The position numbers were made by a program, and so were the translations under genes. Below the pieces are notes generated by a model that did not search any database, was not told the origin of the DNA, and worked only from the letters and a program-made list of their open reading frames with translations. 64,000 nt of DNA, taken from positions 687,730-751,729 of the forward strand of contig CAIIXF020000007.1 in the NCBI GenBank assembly GCA_903813345.2. Reading direction: 5' to 3'. Of the stretch, positions 13,501 through 28,500 are shown piece by piece. The number at the start of each line of letters is the position of its first letter. Within the stretch, counting starts at the first letter, position 1. The DNA comes from Owenia fusiformis. Its lineage: Eukaryota; Annelida; Polychaeta; Sabellida; Oweniidae.

Positions 13501-16500
13501 AAGACATGAAGTGTACATTTCAGCATCAGATCCCCACTGGGAAATTAATTTTAATGTCTACAGTTTTATAGGTTAATTTGCTTCATTCGTATTTATTGTA
13601 CACCTTCATTGATGATATTCCAATGCATTCCAATAACACAGATTATCAATACACTGAAACCTGGGTATAAGGGAAACACATTTTGTACTTCAATAGTGTT
13701 CTATTTGGATGTTTTACTTACAGATGTGTTCCACTTTACAGATTTGACTGTATTTGACTACATCCACTTTTGATTGAGAACTAATATTTTTCAGAGATTT
13801 AAAAACTGCCAATATATTTATGACCAAAGAGGGAGTAGTCAAAGTTGGAGACTTTGGAATATCAAAGATGATGTCAACTGCCACCAAAGCTGCCAACACT
13901 GTACTTGGAACACCTTATTACATCAGCCCAGAAATGGTAGGTGCTACCCTATTTATAACTGTGATGCTAAACTATATTGTAATATTCTCTAAAAGACAGA
14001 GATTTCAATTGTGTGTACACAGAAAAGACAGATTTGATGGAACATCTTTGTAAGGTACCAAGTCCATTGGCCTATAAGTTGATGAACTCTCTCTGTGAGG
14101 AACACCTGTCTACTAGGAACAAAATTAGCCAAATACTGTGCAATTTAAAGACTACACATGATGATTATATCAATTCAGAATTCCTGGTGTACGGAAATTG
14201 CTTTATTACTCTCTTAGTGTTTAATTTCACCTAAATACATATTTTTTATATATTTTGACTTTATAGTGTGAAGGCAAGGCGTACAATGAGAAGTCAGACA
14301 TTTGGGCATCAGGCTGTATTCTCTATGAGATGGCATGCCTCACTAAGACCTTCGAGGGCTCCAATCTACCTGCCCTTGTTAATAAAATTATGAAGGTTAG
14401 AGAAATTGTGTTATTTTCCTCTCTTTTTGATTTTCTCATAATTCAAAGGAGTTCCGACAATCTCATTGCTAGAATGGTCAAATTGGACACTTCTGTTTGT
14501 AAATCCATAGGATATGGGTTAAGAATAAAATAACCCCTTGTGAAATTATGATACTGGCCTATTAATTTCTTACATTTAGATTCTAAAAGTATATATGAAA
14601 GTAAAGAACATCATCGGCCTTACTTAAATGTAATTTGTCTGAACTAAAGAAATATGAGACTAGTACAAATAAATAGTACCATAGTATGGTACATGTATTA
14701 TAATGCAGATTTGTCATGGTAACAATGGAAAGAGAATACCATACATCTTTGTGACATCACCTTCTTTATTTACAATTGTTCTGATTTAGGGTCAGTTTGC
14801 CCCTGTGAAGGGAAACTACAGCCCTGAATTCAAGATGCTAATAAGGGACATGTTGCAAAGAGAGCCAGAATATAGACCTACTGCAAGTGAACTCATGTAC
14901 CAGAGATTACCCGAGGTAAGAATGTTAAACCAAAAATATATGAACTGTAAAATATGTAAAGTGGAAACCTGCATGTAGAGTGGAATGTTCTAAGTGTTCC
15001 TACTCATTTAATAAACCCACTTAATATAAAATGAGCACTTAAAAGCATATGAACATGTAAGAACATATGAACACTTATATTAAATGAACCTCTGTAAGTG
15101 GAATCGTCACAAGTGAGAGACTATTTTGAGACACCAAAGTGTTCCACTTACACAGGTTTTACTGTACATAATTTCTAAAGGAATTTCAAAATGGATAACA
15201 TTCACTTTAAAATGGTCGTTCATTAATGTACCGTATGCTCTCATTTTTTTCAAATAAACATCCACTGACTTTTCCCAATTCAATGTTTAATTAATAATCA
15301 TCACTCACTGTTCTCCAGTTAATGAATAGCTATGAAGATCCGACTACAGACTTTGATGAGGATCTCATGATTTCTATAGATGGTGCTCATAAGAAACGTC
15401 GTACAAGGTCAGTATTAGATGACGTGTAATGGAGCTTTGTTTAATTGCTTAACACTGTGCTTAAATTCAATGAATTGCTATTAATGTGTAATTGTTGCAT
15501 TCTAACTTTGCATGATGTACATCCTAAGTGTCATACCTCAAAAATTGATGTTATTTTGATGAAGAGTTACAGTTGATAGCAGTTATTATATATTGGTGAT
15601 ACACATATACATCTTCCACTTCAAATAAGGGGCCTTATATGGTGGTGGAGATTTTTTATGCTCCTTGTTTTAGTCATAAATTACATTTTTATAAGAACAT
15701 TAATGTTTGGAGAGACGTTATTACCTCCAATTGCTCAAAGATAAAAGGATCACATAGATATACAAATGGACTTGAATGGACTTCATGTCTATGATGAATC
15801 TGAATTTTACATTGGGGACCTTCGTGAAAGATTTCCACCATATAAGACGCCTTGAGCATGATAGGACTGCATGGGCATACTGTTGTGACATCATACAACA
15901 ATGACTTATGAATTTTTATAATAAGCTAATATGCCCTAATTGTTTGCACCATGCTTAATATTGTTGGTTACCTACATTGCTTGCATAGCCCTACTGTCAT
16001 GGACAAAAGGTAAAATATTGTTTGCCCCTTGATATATCAACTGTCAATGTCGAATAGACGTCACATGTTAAACTGTATGTTTTTTGTTGTGAAGAGTGGA
16101 TTGATACTCCCTGTCTTTTGTTTCTTGATTGTTTAAATGTGTGCGGTTTTAAATGATTTACATGTATTCTTATACATTAGTATTGATTATATATACATCT
16201 AAAAAGTGAGGGAATCATTTAATTTTGATGTTTCTGGTGCATTATACTTTATTACAACTAATCTTATCTCTGATTCTTCCATGTCCCATTAATATTCTTA
16301 CACTGTGGCATTACTTGTTCTGCTTGTTCTTTCCCATCTGCTCTGATGAACAACTTTGTGCCTTTTTGGATGGACAATTTTCAATAATACACACCAAATC
16401 AGTCCTGTTTGGCATACTATGTACATTTCATAGTACATGTACCTGTAATCTCTGTGACTAGATACAAGTTTTCCCTATATATTAATATGATTGTTCTACT

Positions 16501-19500
16501 TGAGTGTCGGCGATATCACTGACTAGTTTATGCTATGTTCACGTAATTCTGACTGGTTTATATTCCGGTCACTTTACCCAATGAGTGTGTTTTGAAGTGT
16601 GTATGTTTTCACGATTCACTCACTTGTGATACAAGTAGTTGCACAAAGGTTGTGTTTTGTCTGTACCACTCACTTTACTTGGAGAGAAAAGGAACGGAAA
16701 TGTTAGATTTAAGAATTCTGACAAAAAATTATACTGCTATATAAACAATAACCTATGTACATGTCCTGTTTCGTAGTGTGATATATGTGTAATGACTACT
16801 ATTTCTTATGTGTAATGACTACTATCTTCTCAAAGAACCAACATTGTTTAAAATTGCAAAGCAATCTTTGTTTTGCCTGACATTTGTCACATCTTTATGA
16901 AGTTAACTCCCTGAGTACTTGTATTTTGTTTTCAACCCAAAATTGACAATTGAATTGTATTTTCAGGTCAGTGTTATATTACCTGCAGACCTTTAACATG
17001 CAGCTACACCCAATAGACTTGATGCATTCAAAGATCAAAATCAGAGAGGTATGTTTTATGTATCAGATTTTTGGGGGCAAAAATTAAATTAAAAATTACA
17101 CCATGCAAGAGCCTACATTATATTATATTATATTATATTATATTATATTATATTATATTATATTATATTATAAGGACTATTGAATCTATTTGTTGACTCA
17201 ATGTGTGCTGACCACTACCCCACAAAATATCAGTGGATGATCTGTATTATAGGTGGCAGTAGGTGGAGATCATGTGATAGTGGTTACTATGGAGAGGATG
17301 GTGTTTACATGGGGTGAAGGTAGTAAAGGCCAACTGGGACATGGTAGTCTTGAATCATCAGACATGCCACAAATGGTAGAGGCTCTCAAAGGAAAGTCAA
17401 TCACCAAGTAGGTCTTTACATGTAGTGTATAATTTAATGTATTTGCTGATCATATATGTTACTTAAGGAAAAATCGTTGTCACTACTACTAGACTTTACA
17501 CAGAAACCCATAGTTTGATTTCTAGATGTACAGATATAAACTAGAATTAAATGTCACCAGTAAATAAATTTTTATCTCCAGTATTTTTTTTAAAAATGAA
17601 GATGGATATGAGAATATTAAAATAAAAAGGCATTATAATGACTGTTTGATGAGTATCACTGTACTCTCCAGGGCATGCTGTGGTGATGGCTTCAGTGTGT
17701 TTGCCAGTGACAATGGTATTGTAATGACATGTGGAGATGGGACACTCGGCTGTCTTGGTCATGGTGACTGGTGCTCTACTTCAAGGCCTAGACTTATTGA
17801 AGCCCTGCTTAGGTAAATCAATCTTATTATTAAACATATTTGTATGAACTGGAAAGTTATGGCACATTTCTCATTGGTAAAAATAAATAATAACAAACAC
17901 TTTATGGTGTAATGCCCTTTAGTGTAACAGCATTTTTATTGGCTCATCTAGTCTTGCTACAAGTCTTTCTGGTGACCCCCCTCCCCCTACATAGCTCACC
18001 TTAATAATCTGGCAAGATATTGGGGGAGGGGATCAATGAACTAATGAGGCATAAAAAATGTCATTTATATCAGTAGATAACTTGGTTATTATGTCTTGTA
18101 TACTCTTATTCTTGCAGTGTTGATGTTGTGGCAGTTTCTTGTGGGCCACAGCATGTGGTGGTTGTAGGCAGCAATGGGGAGATATACTCCTGGGGGAAAG
18201 GTGCACATGGAAGACTCGGTCTTGGCAATGAGGAAGACTAGTAAGTTATACTACCTGTGCTAGAGAAAATGTGATTTGGTGCCAGTTTGACACCACAATA
18301 TTGTAGTTTGTGAAATTTATGCACTGATTTTGTGAGAGATAAATTGTTGCCAGTAAGCAATGATAAAGTTTTGAAGAAAACTGATTTCTATTTTGTCTCT
18401 AAGCAAGATTAGAAATTAAAGAAATGTGTGATTTTAAATTTCAATTTGATATTTCTGTTGCAGTTGTACTCCAATGGAAGTCACACTCTCTGAGCCAGTG
18501 TTTGTACGTGAGGTTCGTTGTGGTATAGATGGCACTATGTTCCTGACAGATGTTGGGAGTGTGCTTGCTTGCGGGAACAATGAATATAACAAATTAGGTC
18601 TCAACCAGAGGCAAGGTTTTCTAATGGCTATGAAGAATATATTCAATAAGGTAAGTGTGGTGCGCTGAGGATAGGGGATAAGAGAGTTGGGCTAACTTAT
18701 CCGGTAGGATTTTTATGTCACTTACGCTAACTGCCTAAATGGTGAGATATTGTTCAGTTGTCAGCATTCGGTATTTTTAACAAATGACAGATGGTGACAT
18801 TTTGCATGTTACTGCCTTGTTACATGATGTTTTTAAAAGATCAGTTTGTCGGCTTTTTACATCACTGAAATGATCTGTTTAGTGTCTTGGTTAAATTGAA
18901 ATGTGTGTGGTGGCACTTGCTAGTTATTCTGTTGAAACATTTATACTTGGAATATTATCGATCAACTATATTTGCATAATTATTTCACATTCCAGACTGA
19001 AGTTGAGGGCCAAAAAGTGCCAACTGTTATCAAAGCCCTGACGAAGCATCGAGTAGTTGATGTCTCAATGGGTCCTAAACACTGTGCTGTTTTGGTAGAA
19101 CCAGGCCATGTATATACATTCGGCCGCAATAATGAAGGACAATTGGGTACAGAGAACACTAAGCCTCAGAATGCCCCAATTGAGGTCAAACAAGGCCTTG
19201 AGAGTAAAACTGTACAAAGAGTGCAATGTGGAGAGTTATACACTGTAGTTAGTACGACAGACAATGAGTTGTATTTCTGGGGTACTAGATATAAAACTCC
19301 TTTACCAAGTGGCAGTAATGGTACACTTGAATCTCAGAAGAGCATTGAAAGTGGTGTGTCAGAGGGAAATGAAAAGAAGGGCCATTCAAGACAAGCTAGC
19401 ATAACCAGTGTGAATAGTTTGAACAGTACAAAGGAGTCCTTACCCTCCCCTTCTCCAACTCCAGTCCCTGCAAACAGAGATGGTAAGTTTTTCTGTCCAA

Positions 19501-22500
19501 AAATCAATAAAGTCCAGTTTTTGGTATTTGTCAAGTTATATGACAATGTATACTTATGATTAGTAAAATATGTAAATTGTAACTTGTAAATTGTGTTAAC
19601 ATTGTAATCATCGTTCTAATTTCTGTATTTTCGCATCAAAGGCCTGTATACTTTTTGTTCCATCTGATTCCTAGTGATCACTACTAGTTACATATGATAT
19701 GTTTGTTCACTTTCAGGATCAGCCTCTAACAGACATGAAAGGACAGACAAGGGTGATAAAGGTGCAAGCAGTGACAGCACATTGTTCTCTAGTGCTGATA
19801 AGATAGAAAAGTTGAACCTCTCCAACTCAAACAGCACAGACATAAGTAGCAAATATGGATTCAGACCTATCAGTGAGTATTACCTCCATGTCCTGGGTTG
19901 GTGCAGAAATAAACACCACATCTTAAAAAGTGAACTTTATTTTGTGCTAATACCATTTATTTCAGATCTATTTATCATCGTACATATATTAAGTTATGGT
20001 TGTAGGTCTTTTTGTATTTGGAAGGGCAATTTCAAACACATAATCCTTGCAACTGTGGTGTCTTAGATTGTGACAATTTGCCTGTTTTATATATATCTTT
20101 GTGAGAAATAAATAGATAAATGTTTCTATATTTCAGGTAGCACGCCACGTCGTAGCCAGAGCGCTGGGAGCTCCAGGGATGGCAAAGACCTCAACAAGGA
20201 GATGAAGGAGAAGAGAGACAAGGAGAAGGATGAAAAGGAAAAACCTCCAGATAATGCTGACCTTGTCCTACAGCCTATACACCTACTCAGGTTAATGCCC
20301 ATCAGTTTATCTTTTACACTTTCTTAAGCATCAGTTTCAATGATTTATCCTATACACTTACTCAAACATCTGTTTCAATGATTTATCCTATACACTTACT
20401 CAAGCTTCAGTTTCAATTATTTATCCTATACACTTACTCAAATATCAGTTTCAATGATTTATCCTATACACTTACTCAAATATCAGTTTCAATGATTTAT
20501 CCTATACACTTACTCAAGCTTCAGTTTCAATTATTTATCCTATACACTTACTCAAATATCAGTTTCAATGATTTATCCTATACACTTACTCAAATATCAG
20601 TTTCAATGATTTATCCTATACACTTACTCAAGCTTCAGTTTCAATTATTTATCCTATACACTTTCACAGGCCAGTGCCCAAAAATTATCCCAGTGTCACC
20701 ATCCTCTCAAAATGACAACTTTTTGGTTATTTGTCTTTGAATGTTCTAAAATTACACTTTTGTGAATTATTCATTACATGCGAAACACTTATTTTATTCA
20801 AATTTTTATCTTGTAAAAAAGTAGCAGCCTTTGATATGTTTGGTAGATTAGCAAGAGTCACTGAATGCAAAGTTTATAATGTTGTGCATTAAGCAATAGT
20901 CTTTATATCTCAAGGTTGGTTACCATAGTTACTTTGTACACTATTATAATGAGCTATTTACTGTTCAATATTCTTCCACTATAAGGTAACCTGTAATTTG
21001 TTGTTCATACTATTTTTATAAATTTAGGTGTTATCATAGTCTGTTAATCTTTCTTTAATGACTAATATGTCATTGATTGTTTTAGGCTAGATGCTACTGG
21101 GGCCCACAGTCCTGCAGGGGAGATAGTAATCCTCTCCAACTTTGTGTGCCATGGAGAGAATCTGTTCCTGCAAGTAGAGACCACGGCTCCACCACCCAAG
21201 AAAAGAAGCAGGAAGAAGCGAAGTTTTAGGTTTGTACATATATTTATGAATCATGTATGTTGCTTTGTTGAATATCATTGGGATTAGAACACCAATCAAA
21301 AGGCAAATAATTGTTCATTATTTAGTTCCATGTGCCATTGCTGAAGTAGAGTTGGTGATACTAACATTTGTGGATTATAAATGGGAAAATGAATAAGTTG
21401 AGCTGGTTTCATATATATTAGTGAAATTCAAAATATTAATATAATGTGCATTTTACAACATTTAGTGAGAATATACATGCTACAATGGACATGTTAAAAA
21501 CTCTTCAAGCCTCCTCCAATATTGAGGTATATATACTCATAGTCAATTCACTCTGTCAATCCTATAGAAAGTCATCATCTCAGTTTCTCTCAATGTCTTT
21601 TACATTTTAGTTATCACTTCCAGTACAATAGGGATTGTCTCCAAATATGGTCAACGATTCAAATAATTTTCTGAATAAAACATGCCTTTCTCAAGTAGTA
21701 ATGATTATAATACAGTTCTCACGGTGTACAGCTATTAACATACTAAGAATGGCACCATTTGTTCCATTCTTTAGCTAATTAATAGCCTTTTCCACATCTA
21801 TGAATATTTGGACACATCCTCCTATTTGATTATTACCAATTTTGCTGGTCTCATTACTCAACAAGATTTTGGTAAAACTTATTCAATGCTAGGCGAAAAA
21901 AACATGCCATACCTTGTTTTAAGATCAATGAACCTTATAACATTGTCCCTGGCCTATTGAGTAATGAGCCCATTGTCACTCCTTCCTACACCAGTCACAA
22001 CCACAGCTGGTTGAAAGTTCTCCATAATACTACAGATATTTACCTTTGATACCTATATTAAATGGAGAACTTCAAACTATCCATGGTCACAGCAGATAAG
22101 TCACGTTCCCCGTATCACTTGTAGAAAGCGTGTGAGTGCTGATACACTAGAAGTACCTCATGGTAAAAAGCTTGTCCATTCAGCAGGCAGCAGAGATGGA
22201 GGGGATGAATACTCTTCTGAGGCCTCAGAGATTGACACCCAAGGAACTGTAAGTGACCTTTTAATCAGATTTGTTGTCACAGATTAACAGCTAATTAGAT
22301 TCATTAAATAGCCAATATAATAAGCACATTATTTGCCTCTCACTGGTTTGTTATGTCACCACCAAAAAGTGGTGACATATTGTTATGGACTTTGTTTTTT
22401 ATGAGGGCAGTTGGCATCTGTAAAAAAATGGTGGTGACATTTTGCATGTTAGTGCTTTGTTTATTCTGCTTCTGTATCAATGTTTGCTATAGCTCTTTGT

Positions 22501-25500
22501 GTCATTTTAGCTATTTTCTCATTTGAAACAGTAATTTTACAACCCTGAACTTTGAATCCAGATCAGCTTTTTTGGTTGTCTGAAAGAAAAATGTACATGA
22601 TTCGATCATGAAATATGATAATTTGAAAGTAATTGAAGCAATCATGTTAAATTCTGCCTATTAAGTCTATGTGGTGTGTAGCTTTTGGTGTAAATGCTTT
22701 ACAGTGTATGAGATTCAATAAAATATTATCATTTCACAGCCTAACTATCGCAAGAGCTTTCTGACACGGCTATCCCATAATAAACTCTCTATGCAGTCAG
22801 GGGAATATGGCACGGTAGTAATTACTTTACATTCTTTTGAAATGTCACAGTGGTCAGTGGTTCTAATGTTTTCAATAACATGAATTTTGACGAGTCTGGA
22901 TGAATTGTCTCATCAGAAGACAACAGGCAAAATTCAACTATCTCAGACTGTCAAGATTTACAAGTAACCCTAGCCAAAGTGAAATTTTAAAAGGCTCTTA
23001 TTGTTGCGTGTATTTATATTCATTGTGCATTTTATCAATTATGCATGGTGTCATTCTATACATTATGTGTAATACATGTTCAGTATAATAAGTTGTACTA
23101 GTATTCGTTAGCTTTTTAAAATGAGATCTCACATGCATTCTATATTTTAGCAAGTTTTTTATGATGGCATATGCATTTGTTAGCATCTTTTAGGAATTAA
23201 ATTTTTTTTAGTTCAGATGGTTTAGACTATTCATTGGTAATAGAAATTAAAAGAAATACAGGTTAAAGTCGGGCCTCTCTCCGAAACGCAATCTTAGGTT
23301 GTTCCCGGGGTCCCTGGTAATATTTTGTGCTTTAATGAGACAATTTGACAATTGTTCATTCAATTGCTCAGAGGTTCGCCGGTAAACAAAATTCTTCGAA
23401 GATTTCTAAATTTAGAATGTCATGTGACTAACTAAAAAGAAGTTAAAATAAAATCCCTTAAATTACAAGTGCGCATAACCAATGCCTGGTTAGTACAGTG
23501 GCAGAGTGCTCGGCTGTTACTTCGAAGGTCCGGGTACGAATCCCGGTATTGTCTTTTTTTATTCTTTTTTTAAGTTAATGGTTACGCTTTGATTTTACAC
23601 TTAAAAAAACGTTTATATCTATGTCAAAGAACAGGTCCATTTAACAGACTATTGGTCAACTTAGACTTTTTCAAAAAAAACTCATTCTTCCATTTACTTT
23701 CAAAACCGATTGCAAGTTGTAGATAAACCTTTTTTCTTGAGGTGTGCAATTTCAAAAAGTGGCATTAGTTTTCAGTATTTTTGAAAAATTGGCAGTAAGA
23801 ACCCCTATCACAAGGCTGTCTGAATATGGGTACACACTATGTTTACCATCAAAATAATATCAAAACTTATCATTACATAGAATTTAGTATATGGAACATA
23901 TGGCATGCAAGCATTCGGAGTACAACATTTTAAAAATCTAGCTATGTATGAAGTTTACCAATGCAAATCTGGAGAACATTGTCATTTTTTGTTTACTTTG
24001 TTATCAAGTTTTAGCATGGTGCTCATTTCCTTTCGTTGAAAATTTAACCATCAGCCCATTCTCCCACAAAAAAGATATTGAAACTGTATAATGCAGAGAC
24101 TGTAAAGTAGCTTCTCTGCAAATATCATTGTTGTGGGAGTTTGGGCTCACCACTAAATCTTAACTTTTGTGATGAAAATAAGGCTGACTGGTTTATGTTT
24201 TCAATATGGCTGCTAACCTGGGCATACATGTACACTACATAACTGCATGTACAGATTAGGCCATTCAAAATTAATTATATGTTGGCATTCTGATGAAGGG
24301 CCTTATATTAAAAACTACAAAACCTTTATTTATTTAAAGGGCTTTATATATTATTTACACAGGGCTCCCTTTTGAGAACTTCAAAATCCCATGTTTGCTC
24401 TTTGCTGATGATATTGTCCTAACTGCTGAATCTGGTAAAGACCTTGAACTCCTTCTGAACGTTGTTAACAGATTTGGAATAAAGTGGGGATTTAAGTTTA
24501 GCAAAAAGAAATCAAAGGTAATGGTCATTGGAAAAAAAGTTGATTCAACTAAACTGTGGAAATTTGGCGACCTAAAACTCTCTGAAGTTAATGTATATAA
24601 ATACTTGGGAACCTTTTTCCACAGGCACTTAAAAGATTCTCATCACATTGATGTACATGTATCTAAGAAATCACGAATGTTAAATGGGTACCTATCATCA
24701 ACTCTTACTAAACATTGCAATCTTAAGGGAGTAAATTTCGGCAAAACAATATATCACTCTATGATTGAGTCTGCAATTTTATCTGGATGTTCTGTATGGA
24801 CACTTACCAAAAGTAACATAGCTCAGATGAAGTCAATACAATACAGAGCAGCGCAAGCTGTTTTACAATTAAAGTGTAAACCCGCAAGACCAGCCTTATT
24901 GGGAGATCTCGGTTGGACTCCCATTGACCTCACAATTGAAAAACGATTGCCTACTTTAAATATCTAAAGTTTGACCTAGCCCATTCATCCCTACCCCATA
25001 AGGTTTTAACTCATTTGATAAACCAACATAGTGAAGGTAATGAAGCCCCTTGGAAATGTGTGTCTAACATAAAGTCTATTTTAATCAAGAGGGGCCTTGA
25101 TGACATTCTTTTTCGAGATGACTGTGAGTGGTACAGTACCTATGAAGGCATTTGTAGACAGGAACGCGCCACTAATTTTATTGATGACATATCCCATTAT
25201 AAATCTCTTAATACTTATTCCACTTTTAAGAACCATCCATACCAAGAAAATTATCTAAAACAAGATTTTGATTTTTATGGTGCTAGACTCAAATTTCTTG
25301 CAAGAACCAACAATTTTTGCCTTGAATCCAATTACTCTGTATGGGGCAAAAGTGATGGCAAATGTAAACTTTGTAGTTTGAATGTTCATGACGACTTACA
25401 GCATAGGTTGCTGCTGTGTGAACATTTTAAAGAAGAACGTGAATCCTTTTTCCACACTGTTTGTAAGCAATGTCCCTTCGATTTATTTTCTGATTTCATT

Positions 25501-28500
25501 AAGGGTAATCTGACTGAAAAATTGACCTATATGCTTGGTGATGAGACTTTTTCAAAATGGGGGCAAGACTATTTTAGATTATTTGATAGCATTGTAAAAC
25601 GCTTTTTAACCCAATTGTACAAGCCCAGAGATTTATGTCTTTCATTATTTTAGTATATGCAACATTGTTTTAAAGAAATTATACATGACTTTGTATTCTA
25701 TTCATATTGTATAGCTGTATGTAGCCGCACTGGATGATAATCCATGTGCCACTGTTAAAAGTGTTGGCAAATAAATAAATAAAAAAAATAATAGTGAAAA
25801 TGCAATAAAACAAAGTGGAAAGGCAAGTAACACCTCTTGATTCAGATGACCTTGTTAATGAAGACAATACTAAAGCTTATATACATGTAGTTTTTAATCA
25901 ATCTTGGAACTCATTTCAATGCAATATATTTCACGATCTCAATTCCCTCTGTCATTTATATGCATTACAAGTACAGAGTACATGGGAACATTTTGTTTTT
26001 TCTGAAAACATAGAATCTAGTGACATTAATTAGAAAATTCTTTTGAATGGCCTAAGTGTTTTTTCTCAAAAGGGAATAAGAAGAAATTATTTTAGGCAAT
26101 CTTTTGAGTGTCATGCCATTTATACATGATGCTGCCTTATATTTTATGATATTGAAATCCAAATATGGGAACTGCAAATTGGCAAACAACTTTAAAACTA
26201 AGTCTCCATACAGACATTTAATTTCAAATTCCAATGTAGATGCCAATGGGCATCTACATTGGAAATGGCCTTGTCATGGGTATTTAAAATAATAATCACA
26301 TCCCAACTCATAAAACATGCTTATATTAGGATACTGTTAGAGTCTCAAAAGGCAACAAGAACATTCATTTTTGAAACAGGAAAATGTATCCCCCCAAAAA
26401 TGGATACATTATAAAATTGCCGAATGTAAAACAGAAACGGCAACATGAAATTAGGAAATATACATCTAATTAAGATATTGAAGATCGATCTTAGTGGGCT
26501 TTAATATGGTAGTTGTCTCATGAGTGTCAGCTTATTGTATCAACTTTACTTTAACAAAACTCATAAACAAAATACGATAGATTCGAAGCTTTAAAATCTC
26601 AGAAGATATCCAAGTGCTTTGGATATCCCAGTATTAAAAGTTTTTAATCCCGGTATTAAACATTAAAATTGTAGATCAGTTGTAAATTAGAATTATATAA
26701 GGGGTGTCAGGTCGGCAATATTTTATTTGGTTTTACATTAGTGGTGTCAGGTCAGCAAACTTTTATTCGGCAATTACAATTTTAATCCAATTCAGAAAAT
26801 AAAGCACCCGGATTTTATACATGTTATACAGTATCTCTTCAGTCGTATGAAAATGGAAAAATGATTTATGTTCACATATTGCGTTTTGGAGAGAGGTATA
26901 GGCTTAATAATGCAAATAAGACATTTTATTTGTTATTAAACACTTCAAGTTTGTTTATTTAAGTATTGACACATCCACAATGACTAAGATAAACAATTTT
27001 GTAGTCATAACAACCATGATATTAAAAAAACATCACAGATTGTAAAATGTCCAATGGCATTGTGGACCATTTTAATCTTTGCCTTGACGACCTCCTGGAC
27101 GGCCCCCTGGACGACCTCCTGGACGACCCCCTGGGCGACCTCCTGGGCGACCTCCTGGACGACCCCCTGGACGACCTCCTGGACGACCCCCTGGACGACC
27201 TGGGCGACCCTTTGACTGACCTCCTGAGGAGTCACCTCCTGAGCGATCTCCTGGACGACCCCCTGGACGACCCTCAGGACGACCTGGGCGACCCTTTGAC
27301 TGACCTCCTGCACGACCTTTTGGGCCTTCTGACTGACCTCCTGAGGAGTGACCTCCTGAGTGACCAATTGACTGACCTCCCGATTGACCTACAGAATGAC
27401 CTTCTGAATGACTCTCTTGTTTCTTCCCTCGTCCCTTTGTGCCACGTCGTGCTTGGATGGCTATGATACAAGCCACAAACAAGATGACCAAAGCAATACG
27501 CATCTTGGTCATATTGATGGAATATCTTAAAAGTATAAATAAAAATATTTAAAAGCTATGATATACCAACAAAAATGATAATAGATTTCTTGATTTAAGG
27601 CATTGCTCAAACTAACACATTCTCAAAGATTCCCAGCAGGCTTTTACAAATTATAGCCCACCTGACCCATATACGAGTATTTTAAAAAAACACTCATGTA
27701 TTAAAAAAACAAAAAAGTCAGCATTTTTCTTAAAGGTAGTGACAAACATTTGCAAGGTAAACTGTGAAATATATGATATGTTCAAGACTTTTCTGAGTGA
27801 ATAAAAACATGTTTGACTTTTGTAATTGCAATCTATTCATGCTAATGTTACTATTGATTAATAATTGGAAACATTTTGTTAGGGAGGGCATCATTACGAG
27901 CCTCAGCTTTTTTTGTCCAATGAACTAAAAATTAATTAAGGTCATTAAAAAATGTGTTGGCAAAAAAGGTAGAAATACATACCAGTTGACTTGAATCAAG
28001 AAATCTTCAGTGAATATCCCTTCTTAGGATACTCTGTCTGGTTTCCCTGATATCCTCTGCTCTGTTTATAAGCTCTAACATAGCTACCTCAGGGACTTCA
28101 TAGTTACATAATTAAAAATAGGTAGAAGTTGTGTCGTGATCTTTAACAATAGGCTTGGACAAAGGTTTGTGGTCACGAAAACTTGGCAAACAATATTGGG
28201 GATTATGATATATACACTGGAGACCTCGTGATATTTGTCAATGGGTCCAGTTACTGTGAACTTCAAATAAACCTTCAAAAAAGCAAATATTTACACTGCA
28301 TTTGTAATTTATCACTAGTAGTCTATAGCCTTATTGTACTAAGGTTACAATTAACAAATCTTATTGCCATCCATCACATTATAAAAAACTTGATAGTTGT
28401 CAGTTACAAGATAACTTCCATTGATGACTATCAATTCAGGCATTAATGTTATTCTTGTGAAAGAGAAGGATGTGCTTCAGCATTATCTTATTTAACAAAG

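Noticed and set aside
20303-20668. CRISPR-like array
   Set aside because: Repeats are contiguous without spacers, and the DNA is clearly eukaryotic.
20378-20740. 120-residue repeat protein frame
   Set aside because: A frame of the 38-bp minisatellite in intron 19; open only because the 114-bp unit has no stop.
27005-27367. Minus-strand Val-Gln repeat frame overlapping the RPGG gene
   Set aside because: Other frame of the same 12-bp repeat, without signal peptide or sensible start.
27047-27466. Plus-strand frame rich in Asp-Asp-Leu-Leu
   Set aside because: Mirror of the 12-bp repeat of the RPGG gene. The minus-strand frame has the signal peptide, promoter and poly(A) signals.
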